Below, one piece after another: positions 1-6,380 of a stretch of 6,792 nucleotides of DNA (position 1 is its first letter; the number at the start of each line of letters is the position of its first letter). The position numbers were made by a program, and so were the translations under genes. This stretch comes from Hyphomicrobiaceae bacterium (GTDB taxonomy: Bacteria > Pseudomonadota > Alphaproteobacteria > Rhizobiales > Hyphomicrobiaceae). The notes under the pieces were generated by a model. The model saw nothing but the letters and a program-made list of their open reading frames with translations. It was not told where the DNA came from and made no database searches. The stretch covers positions 1-6,792 of the forward strand of contig JABSQE010000079.1 in the NCBI GenBank assembly GCA_013214245.1, read 5' to 3'.

Positions 1-1
1 A

Positions 2-1222
2 GATAATTTTTGTACGAAAGGCGTTCTTACAACCGCAGGTTCAAGGATACTTAAAAACTTTGTGCCCCCTTACGAATCAGTAGTAACCGAACAGCTTTTT
101 AACTCTGGTATTGTTTGTGTTGGCAAGACTAATTTGGATGAGTTCGCCATGGGTTCATCAACTGAGACAAGTTATTTCGGCCCAACCAAGAATCCAATTG
201 GTGAAAAACTTGGACTAGTCAACTTAACTCCAGGAGGATCATCAGGTGGCTCTGCTGCAGCAGTCGCAGCTAACTTTGTGCTTGGTGCTATCGGTACAGA
301 TACTGGTGGTTCAATTCGACAGCCTGCAAGTTATTGCGGTATAGTTGGCATGAAACCGACTTACGGTGCATGCTCGCGATGGGGCATTGTCGCTTATGCA
401 TCATCTCTTGACCAGGCAGGTGCATTCGGGAACTCCGTCAAAGATGTGGCTATCCTGCTTGACAGTATGATTGGTTATGACAGTAAAGATTCAACTTCTA
501 TTCCAAACTTTACTCCTTGTTTAGAGCAAGCTGCTGAAACAAATTTGGATCAATTAAGGATCGGTGTGATTAGTGAACTGGTAGCTGGTAAGGCAACGGC
601 AGATATCTGCAAGATCTGGGATAAAATTCAGGATATCTCTAGCATGTTATCAGCGGAGATTGTTGAGATCAGTATGCCATACATCTCTTACGCTCTACCA
701 GCATACTATGTGATTGCTTTGTCGGAAGCCTCTTCGAATCTTGCACGCTATGACGGAGTGAGGTACGGATATCGCGCTAAGAACTTTTCTGATCTTACTG
801 AAATGTATGCACATACACGCGCTGAGGGCTTTGGTGCTGAAGTGAAAAAACGTATTTTAATGGGTACGTTTTCACTTTCAAGCGGTTATTATGACCAGTT
901 TTACCAAAAAGCACTTAAGGTTCGCCAGCTGGTATCAAATAATTTCCGAGACGCCTTCGATAAGTGTGATGTTATTTTATCACCTACAACTCCTACCGGA
1001 GCTTTTGCTTTGGGTACGCATGAATCGGATCCTGTATCGATGTATCAGGAAGATATATTTACCGTCCCGATCAATCTCGCAGGGCTTCCCGCTTTAAGCC
1101 TTCCCGGAGCTAAAGATAGTCGCGGAATGCCACTTGGCATTCAGGTAATTGGACCGCAAAAAGGAGATGCTTCCGTGGTTAGAGTAGCAGCTACGATTGA
1201 ACAGATAATAAGTAAGATGTAA
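2..1222 (+). CDS. gatA: Glutamyl/aspartyl-tRNA amidotransferase subunit A, 3' part (partial at window start)
   Basis: This is the amidase subunit of the cytoplasmic GatCAB complex, which releases ammonia from glutamine and passes it to GatB to convert Glu-tRNA(Gln) or Asp-tRNA(Asn) to the amidated form. The frame is open from the first bases: positions 2-61 encode DNFCTKGVLTTAG and following residues, typical GatA sequence, so the GTG at 62 is an internal valine and the true start lies outside. 406 residues are visible; the family is usually about 485-495, so roughly 80 are missing. The catalytic lysine should be the residue just before the first visible Asp, and position 1 could be its last base. 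The other two triad members are present: the cis-serine in GGSSGGS (codon 239-241) and the nucleophilic serine in TDTGGSIRQPA (codon 311-313). The C-terminal part has DPVSMYQEDIFTVPINLAG and ends at TAA. Some usually conserved spots differ (ISELVAG where PKE is expected). The family is certain; function is likely. Confidence 0.96.
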   Translation, partial: DNFCTKGVLTTAGSRILKNFVPPYESVVTEQLFNSGIVCVGKTNLDEFAMGSSTETSYFGPTKNPIGEKLGLVNLTPGGSSGGSAAAVAANFVLGAIGTDTGGSIRQPASYCGIVGMKPTYGACSRWGIVAYASSLDQAGAFGNSVKDVAILLDSMIGYDSKDSTSIPNFTPCLEQAAETNLDQLRIGVISELVAGKATADICKIWDKIQDISSMLSAEIVEISMPYISYALPAYYVIALSEASSNLARYDGVRYGYRAKNFSDLTEMYAHTRAEGFGAEVKKRILMGTFSLSSGYYDQFYQKALKVRQLVSNNFRDAFDKCDVILSPTTPTGAFALGTHESDPVSMYQEDIFTVPINLAGLPALSLPGAKDSRGMPLGIQVIGPQKGDASVVRVAATIEQIISKM

Positions 1223-1561
1223 CTGCTAAAGTCTTAAATCATTGCGATAATCACTAACTAATGTTGCAGTTGCTATAGCGCTTTTTTGCTTTTTGTAACT
1301 ATAATTTAATGACATAATTTCGCTATCTCGACATGTAGACCTAAAAGTTTAGGATATGTAATATCCTTACGATAAACTTCTCAGACTTAATGTATTTAGA
1401 TACCGTACATAGCAGTTTATACATCTAGTAAGCCCTGAATTTGGTTCTTGTCAAGCTACCAGCATAAAATTAACTTTTATTTTAATTTCTAATTAGATAC
1501 AGAAAAATGTGTGTGGATTTTATTAAAAGAAGATACTTATTTTAATTTGTATACGTAATCG
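1223..1561. other. Convergent intergenic gap, no gene seen
   Basis: These 339 bases separate gatA (+) from acs (-), whose 3' ends face each other. All six frames are broken by frequent stops and I see no gatB-like start, tRNA or other gene. The only structure is the pair of overlapping dyads near 1340-1367 and an all-AT inverted repeat at 1467-1488. Neither is followed by a convincing T-run, so no clear intrinsic terminator serves either gene; the gcgcttttttgctttttg stretch near 1279-1296 is T-rich but lacks a good stem. Confidence 0.7.
1340..1367. repeat. Two overlapping inverted repeats
   Basis: CCTAAA (1340-1345) pairs with TTTAGG (1348-1353), and AGGATAT (1351-1357) pairs with ATATCCT (1361-1367) across a three-base centre. 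The two dyads share AGG at 1351-1353, so as RNA hairpins they would exclude each other. They lie about 120 bp past the gatA stop. With no T-run behind them they are not a standard terminator. They could shape the 3' end of the gatA transcript or be a protein site; both ideas are inference. Confidence 0.4.
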
Positions 1562-3508
1562 CTATTGTCCGCGGTATTGTCTGTATTCAATAATATTGTC
1601 GATAACTGCAGGTTCTAAAAGTGTTGATATATCTCCAAGGTTTTGAAGGTCGTTCTTAGCGATTTTGCGTAGGATACGACGCATAATCTTACCCGAACGT
1701 GTTTTAGGGAGTTCCGGTACAAATTGGATAAGATCGGGTGATACGACTGGGTCAGTTTCTTTGCGAACCCATGATATCAGCTCGTATCTGAGGTGTTCAC
1801 TATCTTGTACTCCAGCAATCAAGCTGACATAGCAGTAGATTCCCTGCCCTTTCACACTGTGCGGGTAGCCAACTACGGCGGCTTCAGCTACTTTAGGGTG
1901 AGCTACAAATAATGATTCTATTTCCACCGTTCCTAAAATATGACCTGAGACGTTAATAATATCATCAACGCGACCCGTAAGCCAATAATAGCCATCTGCG
2001 TCACGGTAGCAGCCATCACCTGTAAAATAGGCTCCCGGATAGCTAGTAAAGTAAGTCTGGATGAAGCGCGCGTGATCGCCGTAAATTGAGCGCATTTGAC
2101 CAGGCCAGCTGTCTTTTATGATTAGATGTCCTTTGGCCGATCCATGCTCTTCTTCTCCTTTGTCATTAATCAACGCCGGCACGATGCCAAAAAATGGTAA
2201 TGCTGCGGATCCAGGTTTGAGTTTTGTAGTTCCCGGCAATGGCGCTATCATGATTCCTCCAGTCTCTGTTTGCCACCAGGTATCTACAATTGGACATCGG
2301 CTTTCACCAACTGTTTTATGATACCACTCCCAAGTTTCTGGGTTGATAGGCTCACCTACGGAGCCAAGCAAACGCAGAGATGCACGACTCGTATGTTTAA
2401 CAAAATCATCCCCAGCAGCCATGAGTGCTCTAATTGTGGTTGGTGCAGTATAGAAAGTGTTGACAGACCATTTGTCTATTACCTGCCAGAACCTTGAGGT
2501 AGTTGGATAATGCGGAACACCCTCAAATATTAATGTTGTCGCCCCATTTGCTAATGGGCCATAAAGGATATAGCTGTGTCCAGTGATCCATCCAACATCA
2601 GCCGTGCACCAATAGATATCACCATCGTGATAATCGAAGACATATTGATGAGTGAGGGAGACCCAAGTGATATAGCCTCCAGTTGTATGCAGGATACCTT
2701 TCGGTTTAGCAGTTGAACCTGAAGTATATAGAATAAAGAGCGGATCTTCAGCATTCATCTCCACCGGCTGGCAGTCTGCTGTAGCGTTAATAAGTTCTTC
2801 GTGAAGCCATAAATCTCGGAATGGAGTCCAGTGTACAGGTGCACCAGTTCGTTTCATTACTAGAACTCTGCTATCGCCTTTACTTATAAGTGCAAGAGCT
2901 GCGTCGATATTAGCCTTGAGTGGAATTCGGCAGCCACCACGGACCGCTTCATCAGCTGTAATTATAAATCGAGAGCCAGAATCTATAATGCGATCAGCGA
3001 GACTATCCGGAGAAAAGCCAGCAAAGATTACAGAATGTACTGCACCAATACGCGCACACGCTAGCATTGCGTAAGCTACTTCAGGAACCATAGGCATATA
3101 AATAGTAATACAATCACCTTTTTTAACGCCGTTATTCAACAAGACATTCGCAACTCTTGAGACACGCTCTAATAACTGTCGATATGTGATCTCTTCATAC
3201 TCATTAGGATCGTCACCTTCCCATATTATAGCAACTTGATCGCCGCGTGTTGTTACGTGTCGGTCTACACAGTTGGCACAAGCATTTAATGTACCATCTT
3301 CATACCATTTGATGAATACATTTTGCGGTTCGTAGGAGGTGTTTTTGACTTTTGTGTAAGGTTTTATCCATTCAATTCGTTTACCCATTTCACACCAAAA
3401 ACGTTCCGGTTCTGTACACGACTGTTGATATAGTTCTAAATACTTGTTTTCATCAGCCCAGGATCGTGCAGACCATTCAGGTGGAACAAGATAAATTGTT
3501 TGAGACAT
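1562..3508 (-). CDS. acs: Acetyl-CoA synthetase, AMP-forming
   Basis: The enzyme activates acetate with ATP to acetyl-AMP and then makes acetyl-CoA in the cytoplasm. At 648 residues it is full length (E. coli Acs has 652). Visible in order: N-terminal WADENKYLELYQQS and ANCVDRHV; P-loop TSGSTAKPKG (262-271); ADVGWITGHSY (303-313); GSVGEPINPE (382-391); WWQTETGG (411-418); the hinge GRVDD (512-516); SGH (521-523); and the C-terminal PKTRSGK with the acetylatable catalytic lysine K607 (Salmonella K609). Acetate-pocket positions are largely kept (Ile308, Thr309, Val384, Trp412). Odd points are Ala267 for the P-loop glycine, Cys193 where Salmonella has R194, Ile524 where it has R526, and ETD (584-586) where EIG is usual. 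The ATG at 3508 follows an AAAGAAAG ribosome site. The gene stands alone, convergent with gatA. The family is certain; full activity is less so. Confidence 0.95.
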   Translation of the reverse strand: MSQTIYLVPPEWSARSWADENKYLELYQQSCTEPERFWCEMGKRIEWIKPYTKVKNTSYEPQNVFIKWYEDGTLNACANCVDRHVTTRGDQVAIIWEGDDPNEYEEITYRQLLERVSRVANVLLNNGVKKGDCITIYMPMVPEVAYAMLACARIGAVHSVIFAGFSPDSLADRIIDSGSRFIITADEAVRGGCRIPLKANIDAALALISKGDSRVLVMKRTGAPVHWTPFRDLWLHEELINATADCQPVEMNAEDPLFILYTSGSTAKPKGILHTTGGYITWVSLTHQYVFDYHDGDIYWCTADVGWITGHSYILYGPLANGATTLIFEGVPHYPTTSRFWQVIDKWSVNTFYTAPTTIRALMAAGDDFVKHTSRASLRLLGSVGEPINPETWEWYHKTVGESRCPIVDTWWQTETGGIMIAPLPGTTKLKPGSAALPFFGIVPALINDKGEEEHGSAKGHLIIKDSWPGQMRSIYGDHARFIQTYFTSYPGAYFTGDGCYRDADGYYWLTGRVDDIINVSGHILGTVEIESLFVAHPKVAEAAVVGYPHSVKGQGIYCYVSLIAGVQDSEHLRYELISWVRKETDPVVSPDLIQFVPELPKTRSGKIMRRILRKIAKNDLQNLGDISTLLEPAVIDNIIEYRQYRGQ

Positions 3509-3614
3509 TCTTACTTTCTTTCACAGTATTAGTAGCCAGTACTTTAGTTCACAACGCCATAACTCACAGGGGATTAGCTTTGTCGAGGCATTTTAAATAT
3601 TTCTGTAAATAAGT

Positions 3615-3620
3615 ATTATA
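3615..3620 (-). promoter_or_regulatory. Possible -10 box for acs
   Basis: Read on the minus strand this is a perfect TATAAT, about 107 bp upstream of the acs ATG. No good -35 sits 16-18 bp before it (the best are CAGTCA-like), so the promoter is only a candidate. In so AT-rich a gap a chance TATAAT is common. Confidence 0.3.
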
Positions 3621-3656
3621 TGATAAAATACATACGCTGACTGACGTGAGAAGATG

Positions 3657-3682
3657 AAAAAAAGCAAATTTTTTTGCCTTTT
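3657..3682 (-). terminator. Weak intrinsic terminator candidate
   Basis: On the minus strand GGCAAA, AAAA and TTTGC form a short stem that runs directly into seven T residues, with an AAA/TTT extension on the outside. It could stop read-through from the flavodoxin operon before acs. The stem is only five to eight pairs and mostly A-T, and it lies more than 600 bp beyond the last gene, so this is a tentative call. Confidence 0.3.
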
Positions 3683-3768
3683 GAGCTAACAGGATGTTGC
3701 TGAGTGGTAACTAGCCGTGTCAATGAAAATAAATACCAGGCTGTAATAAAGAGATTGCAGTAACAATA

Positions 3769-3813
3769 ACGGAAAATATCAACCTATCTGGTTGATTCTA
3801 GATATTTTGCCGT
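3769..3813. repeat. 45-nt imperfect hairpin
   Basis: The outer arm ACGGAAAATATC (3769-3780) pairs over all 12 bases with GATATTTT-G-CCGT (3801-3813), leaving one bulged G at 3809. Inside, AACC (3781-3784) and GGTT (3790-3793) continue the pairing around a TATCT loop, with GATTCTA as a one-sided bulge. Neither side has a T-run, so it is not a terminator. It could be a structured RNA, a protein-binding dyad or a remnant of a small repeat element; nothing in the sequence decides. Confidence 0.55.
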
Positions 3814-4100
3814 ATGGACGAATATCAGAAAAAGTATAAAACTAGTTATTGTACTTGCTATCTTTACAAATTGTACACATCTAAAAAGTTGTCAACAGCA
3901 ACGTTCCTTTCTAATCATAACAAGTTAAACCGCAGTCTTGATTTTAACATGTAATCCATACAGTTTTTATGAAACTCACCGTTTTGTGTCGCCGACATGT
4001 TGTGTCATTCAACACTTAAGATTACGATTCGTTACAGTCTGAATATTTAAACTATGCTGGAACATACATATAGAAATTATGATTGAAGAAATACTACTTG

Positions 4101-4138
4101 GGACCACATCAGTAGCACCTGACATGCAAATGTGGTCC
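4101..4138. repeat. 9-bp inverted repeat with 20-nt loop
   Basis: GGACCACAT (4101-4109) and ATGTGGTCC (4130-4138) are perfect inverse complements. The loop contains a smaller TCAG/CTGA pairing (4109-4112 with 4119-4122, sharing one base with the outer stem). It lies about 180 bp past the stop of the small gene at 4315, on that gene's downstream side. No T-run follows in either direction, so it might protect a transcript 3' end but is not a classic terminator. Confidence 0.5.
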
Positions 4139-4314
4139 AGATAGCAGCAACGTTACTGTTAACTAGTAACAAATCAGCTAATCGCTCCAGTTAAAAAACA
4201 AATACCTTCTAGTGCTTGTAGCAATTAGAGTAGGAACTTAGCTATAAGCAGCTACGCGATGAATAGGTTGGATGCTAATTGAATATTATTTCAACACATT
4301 ATCCGTTGGCAGCG

Positions 4315-4554
4315 TTATTGTAATGTATTGGACTCTGCCATCAATTTCATGTGAGTTTCTTTTCCTATTTGTTTGATAACAGACCTGCGGTACGCTGCTT
4401 CTTGAAAAGAGCGCAAAAGTCCCTCGAATTCATTCGTTGTTAGATGTAATGTCATAGCACCAAGATTAAGGTTCATTTTATCACATCCTTCACAATAGCT
4501 AACAGTACATAGGTTATTTTCTACGAGCTTATGATTTTTACATACCTTACGCAT
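4315..4554 (-). CDS. Small Cys-rich protein of unknown function, second gene of the flavodoxin operon
   Basis: A 79-residue protein with ATG at 4554 preceded by a clear GGAG ribosome site six bases upstream. It starts 12 bp after the flavodoxin stop on the same strand, so the two are probably co-transcribed and translationally linked. The N-terminal third has Cys5-x2-His8, Cys16 and then Cys21-x2-Cys24, a spacing that suggests a small zinc or other metal knuckle. It is followed by the regular stretch MNLNLGAMTLHLTTNEFEGL (27-46), likely beta then helix, and a charged helical tail. It has no signal peptide or membrane segment. I do not recognise the family. Its position after a nifF-type flavodoxin makes a redox, metal-handling or regulatory accessory role possible, but that is inference. 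The good ribosome site, operon position and ordered residue pattern argue that it is a real gene. Confidence 0.75.
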   Translation of the reverse strand: MRKVCKNHKLVENNLCTVSYCEGCDKMNLNLGAMTLHLTTNEFEGLLRSFQEAAYRRSVIKQIGKETHMKLMAESNTLQ

Positions 4555-4566
4555 AAAATTCTCCAG

Positions 4567-5112
4567 CTATGAAAGTGACAAGCCAAATTCGTCGGAAATA
4601 CTGACAAGCCAAGCATTAAGTCTTTTTTCTGTAAGCTCAGACTGATTATCAAGATCGAGAGCTAAGCCGAGAAAATGATCATCAACGACAGCTGTGGACT
4701 CTTCAAAGTCATAGCCTTCAACTGGCCAGCGACCTGTAATTTTTGCCCCTCGCTCCTCGAAGAAATCATATAAATCGGAAATTGCATTTACAAACTCAAG
4801 CGAGTAAGAAACTTGATCTCCAAGTCCAAAGAGCGCTATTGTTTTCCCACTAAAATCCTTTTCTCCTAATTTGGGTAAAAATTCTTCCCAGCTTTCACTT
4901 CCACAATCAGCACTCAGACCTGGCAACAGCCCATCGCCTAGGGTTGGTGTGCCTAATATTAAAAAGTCGTAAGACATGAATTCGTCAATAGAAGCGCGAT
5001 TAACATTAACTGGTGCAGCCATCAAATCATCATTAAACATTTTTTTGATCTGTTTCGCAACTTTACGTGTTTTACCCGTATCAGTTCCGAAGAAGAGGCC
5101 AATCTTTGCCAT
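4567..5112 (-). CDS. nifF: Long-chain flavodoxin, NifF type
   Basis: A cytoplasmic FMN electron carrier; NifF members reduce the nitrogenase iron protein. From the chosen start it has 181 residues. The FMN phosphate loop is GTDTGKT (residues 9-15), the first flavin loop is GTPTLGDGLLPG (54-65), and the second is FGLGDQVSY with the stacking tyrosine at about 103. The extra segment of long-chain flavodoxins follows (RWPVEGYDFEESTAVV), then LGLALDLDNQSELT. These match NifF of Azotobacter and Rhodobacter as I remember them, not housekeeping FldA, which has a tryptophan in the first loop. The start at 5112 gives MAKIGLFFG, the usual family N-terminus, and has GGACGG seven bases upstream; an ATG at 5127 would add five residues and lacks a ribosome site. 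It leads a two-gene unit. The family is certain; a nitrogenase partner is likely but no nitrogenase gene is in view. Confidence 0.93.
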   Translation of the reverse strand: MAKIGLFFGTDTGKTRKVAKQIKKMFNDDLMAAPVNVNRASIDEFMSYDFLILGTPTLGDGLLPGLSADCGSESWEEFLPKLGEKDFSGKTIALFGLGDQVSYSLEFVNAISDLYDFFEERGAKITGRWPVEGYDFEESTAVVDDHFLGLALDLDNQSELTEKRLNAWLVSISDEFGLSLS

Positions 5113-5119
5113 AGTTATG

Positions 5120-5125
5120 CCGTCC
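5120..5125 (-). promoter_or_regulatory. Ribosome binding site that sets the flavodoxin start
   Basis: On the minus strand this is GGACGG, seven bases before the ATG at 5112. It overlaps the alternative ATG at 5127, which has only A-rich sequence (TCACTAAA) upstream. It therefore favours the MAKIGLFFG start. Confidence 0.6.
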
Positions 5126-5272
5126 ATTTTAGTGACTATTTAGTATTATGAAGTTGGTTACTCTTACCAGAGATAACGACCTTGCAAAAAAAGCTCAAAA
5201 CATCTCGCGAAAGGGGTAGAGTGTAAAGGTATACATCAGACATTAGGCAGAAATTTTACTAGGTCATTTGAA

Positions 5273-5301
5273 ATTATAGCACGTGTTAGATGTTTTGTGT
5301 A
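5273..5301 (-). promoter_or_regulatory. Sigma-70-like promoter candidate for the flavodoxin operon
   Basis: On the minus strand TACACA (5301-5296, four of six matches to TTGACA) and a perfect TATAAT (5278-5273) are separated by 17 bases. The -10 is about 160 bp before the flavodoxin ATG. A TTGACA lies slightly further upstream but lacks a good -10. I found no GG-N10-GC element on this strand at a useful distance, so the flavodoxin gene shows no clear sigma-54 promoter. Confidence 0.4.
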
Positions 5302-5402
5302 CTAAAATTGTCAACAATCCTTACCACGTTCATGATTTAGTATAATGTAGATGTCGCATGCTACGAGCATAAACTATCCTTGGTAGGCCATGTTCGGTTG
5401 GT

Positions 5403-5416
5403 AGCTAGTACTAGCT
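5403..5416. repeat. 14-bp perfect palindrome
   Basis: AGCTAGTACTAGCT is its own reverse complement with no spacer. It sits about 290 bp upstream of the flavodoxin start and upstream of the candidate promoter. It could be an operator, but there is no second copy in the window. Confidence 0.35.
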
Positions 5417-5558
5417 GTGAGGCTTTTAATAGGTTAAACACTGGAAATACCAGGGGGGTTCTATTATTTCTTATTAACCTGAGGTGTAACCACTGTTGTT
5501 ATTTAGAATTTTTTGCGATTCAGTGATTGTAAAAACAACCTTCTTTGCTTTGACAGAA

Positions 5559-5849
5559 CTAACAGACAATTGAAAATTCTGACTGCAGAAATTGTGGCGC
5601 CCAATCCATCAAATTTTGTTCATTATCTATCTGTATTGTCTTACAATGGATGGCCATGTTTTTTAAATATGTCATAAAATCAAGGTATAAACCTTGCTCA
5701 AATTTCAATTTTTTGTTATTAAGATTATAAAAACACATAAATATCTGCCCTGTAAATCGTTGAGTTCTTATATGTTTAGAATTTAAATTTAGCTTTTCTA
5801 TTGTAAGTATTATCTCTTCTTTATTTTTTTGAGCGGATAATGTAGCAAC
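5559..5849 (-). pseudogene. 5'-damaged gene of unknown function
   Basis: Ninety-six sense codons are open between stops, ending at TAG (5559-5561), in a region where other frames are short. The upper part lacks ATG, GTG or TTG; the first ATG is at 5738 and would give only 59 residues, with no ribosome site. The translation reads like real protein, with a balanced mix and segments such as RTQRFTGQIFMCFY, KLKFEQGLYLDFMTYLKN and EQNLMDWAPQFLQSEF, suggesting a soluble alpha/beta fold. Just inside the 5' part is a run of seven A (on this strand) where a slip would join the frame to another open stretch (TTKAIYKLLHYPLKK) upstream. After the TAG a neighbouring frame stays open for about 27 more codons (KAKKVVFTITESQK). 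A frameshifted or truncated gene fits best. I do not recognise the family. It could also be a small intact gene using a rare start. Confidence 0.5.
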
Positions 5850-6095
5850 TTATAGATTGCTTTAGTAGTATTAATGAATTTAAGTATTAGCTAGTGTTTT
5901 GTTAAAAATATTGTTTTGGGCGCTTCTAACTATACAAATAGTTGCAATTTACAAAAGTAAAGTCCTGTAAACAGAGATTATAGTCACAAAATGGATATGA
6001 AACGACATAAGTTTTTTTTAGAATAGTTATTTATACGTAAGAGCACTAAAAAAGTATTTATTTAATAATATGAATTAAATCATACTAATTTGTGG

Positions 6096-6111
6096 TGTCT
6101 ACATCCTTACA
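6096..6111. promoter_or_regulatory. NifA-type upstream activator sequence candidate
   Basis: TGT, ten bases, ACA: the exact consensus spacing of the NifA binding site. It was the only match in a hand scan of the two larger gaps (3509-4314 and 5128-6592). It is about 250 bp upstream of the sigma-54-like element that precedes the NifO-like gene, somewhat further than the usual roughly 100 bp. A six-base match in 1.4 kb can arise by chance, so it gains weight only from its neighbours. Confidence 0.4.
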
Positions 6112-6249
6112 GGATGCATTTGAAGAGACTTAACAAAAACGTTTTGCTTCTTCAATTCATGGAGGCGGTCTGAAAGAGCCTGATGATTCACTGCTGGTAG
6201 TGGATAATTATTATGAAAAAAGCGCGTTAGCGTGTCGGTAGCATTTTGG

Positions 6250-6280
6250 TGTCACATATTGTGACAATGACATCGTCACA
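6250..6280. promoter_or_regulatory. TGTCACA dyad cluster, possible operator
   Basis: TGTCACA (6250-6256), three bases, then TGTGACA (6260-6266) form a perfect 17-bp dyad. A further GTCACA (6275-6280) pairs with TGTGAC (6260-6265), and TGAC-ATC-GTCA (6268-6278) forms a second small dyad. Three half-sites thus lie within 31 bases, about 70 bp upstream of the sigma-54-like element. The spacing matches neither NifA (N10) nor the CRP site (TGTGA-N6-TCACA). It looks like an operator for an unknown dimeric regulator. Confidence 0.45.
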
Positions 6281-6350
6281 GCTTTTAACCCTACTGTGTT
6301 GCTAACCTACGTGTATCCCTAGAAATTCACACTAATCTAGGACGTTCAGA

Positions 6351-6365
6351 TGGTATAAAAACTGC
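6351..6365 (+). promoter_or_regulatory. Sigma-54 (-24/-12) promoter candidate
   Basis: TGGTATAAAAACTGC has GG and GC separated by exactly ten bases and matches the TGGCAC-N5-TTGC consensus at TGG, the A of CAC, and TGC. It points toward the NifO-like gene, whose ATG is about 230 bp downstream. The -24 motif is imperfect (TAT for CAC). With the TGT-N10-ACA site upstream it forms a plausible NifA/sigma-54 unit. Confidence 0.4.
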
Positions 6366-6380
6366 CTCAATAGAATTTCA

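Larger units (their letters stand above)
3509..4314. other. Gene-free gap between acs and the flavodoxin operon
   Basis: About 800 bases upstream of acs and downstream of the small gene at 4315, both on the minus strand. All frames are short. The longest I see are 28 codons at 3915-3998 and about 46 open codons spanning roughly 4019-4156, both minus strand, neither with a ribosome site or a recognisable product. The gap holds a putative acs -10, a weak terminator candidate and two well-formed hairpins, listed separately. It may be a fully eroded gene or genes. Confidence 0.6.

Noticed and set aside
62..64. GTG as the start of gatA
   Set aside because: The frame is open to the window edge and the 20 codons before it are clear GatA sequence, so this is an internal valine.
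891..1097. Second plus-strand frame inside gatA
   Set aside because: It lies within the conserved amidase sequence in another frame with no support.
1467..1488. AAATTAA/TTAATTT inverted repeat as the acs terminator
   Set aside because: The stem is entirely A-T and is not followed by a T-run on the minus strand.
2118..2497. Open frames on the plus strand inside acs (also 3352-3612, and 2551-2754 on the minus strand)
   Set aside because: They overlap a full-length, well-recognised gene in other frames and have no protein-like motifs or ribosome sites. They are shadows.
3915..3998. 28-codon minus-strand frame in the acs upstream gap
   Set aside because: It begins with a plausible MSATQNGEF but has no ribosome site, no recognisable product and a length expected by chance.
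3509..4314. Search for tRNA genes, CRISPR repeats or mobile-element ends in the gaps
   Set aside because: I found no T-loop GTTCGA-type motif with matching stems, no evenly spaced repeats and no transposase-like frames in this or the other gaps.
5125..5127. Upstream ATG for the flavodoxin
   Set aside because: It lacks a ribosome site and adds five residues before the standard MAKIGLFFG; the ATG at 5112 has GGACGG at the right distance.
5681..5696. CAAGGT-ATAA-ACCTTG inverted repeat
   Set aside because: A six-base arm inside a former coding frame, with no flanking signal, is expected by chance.
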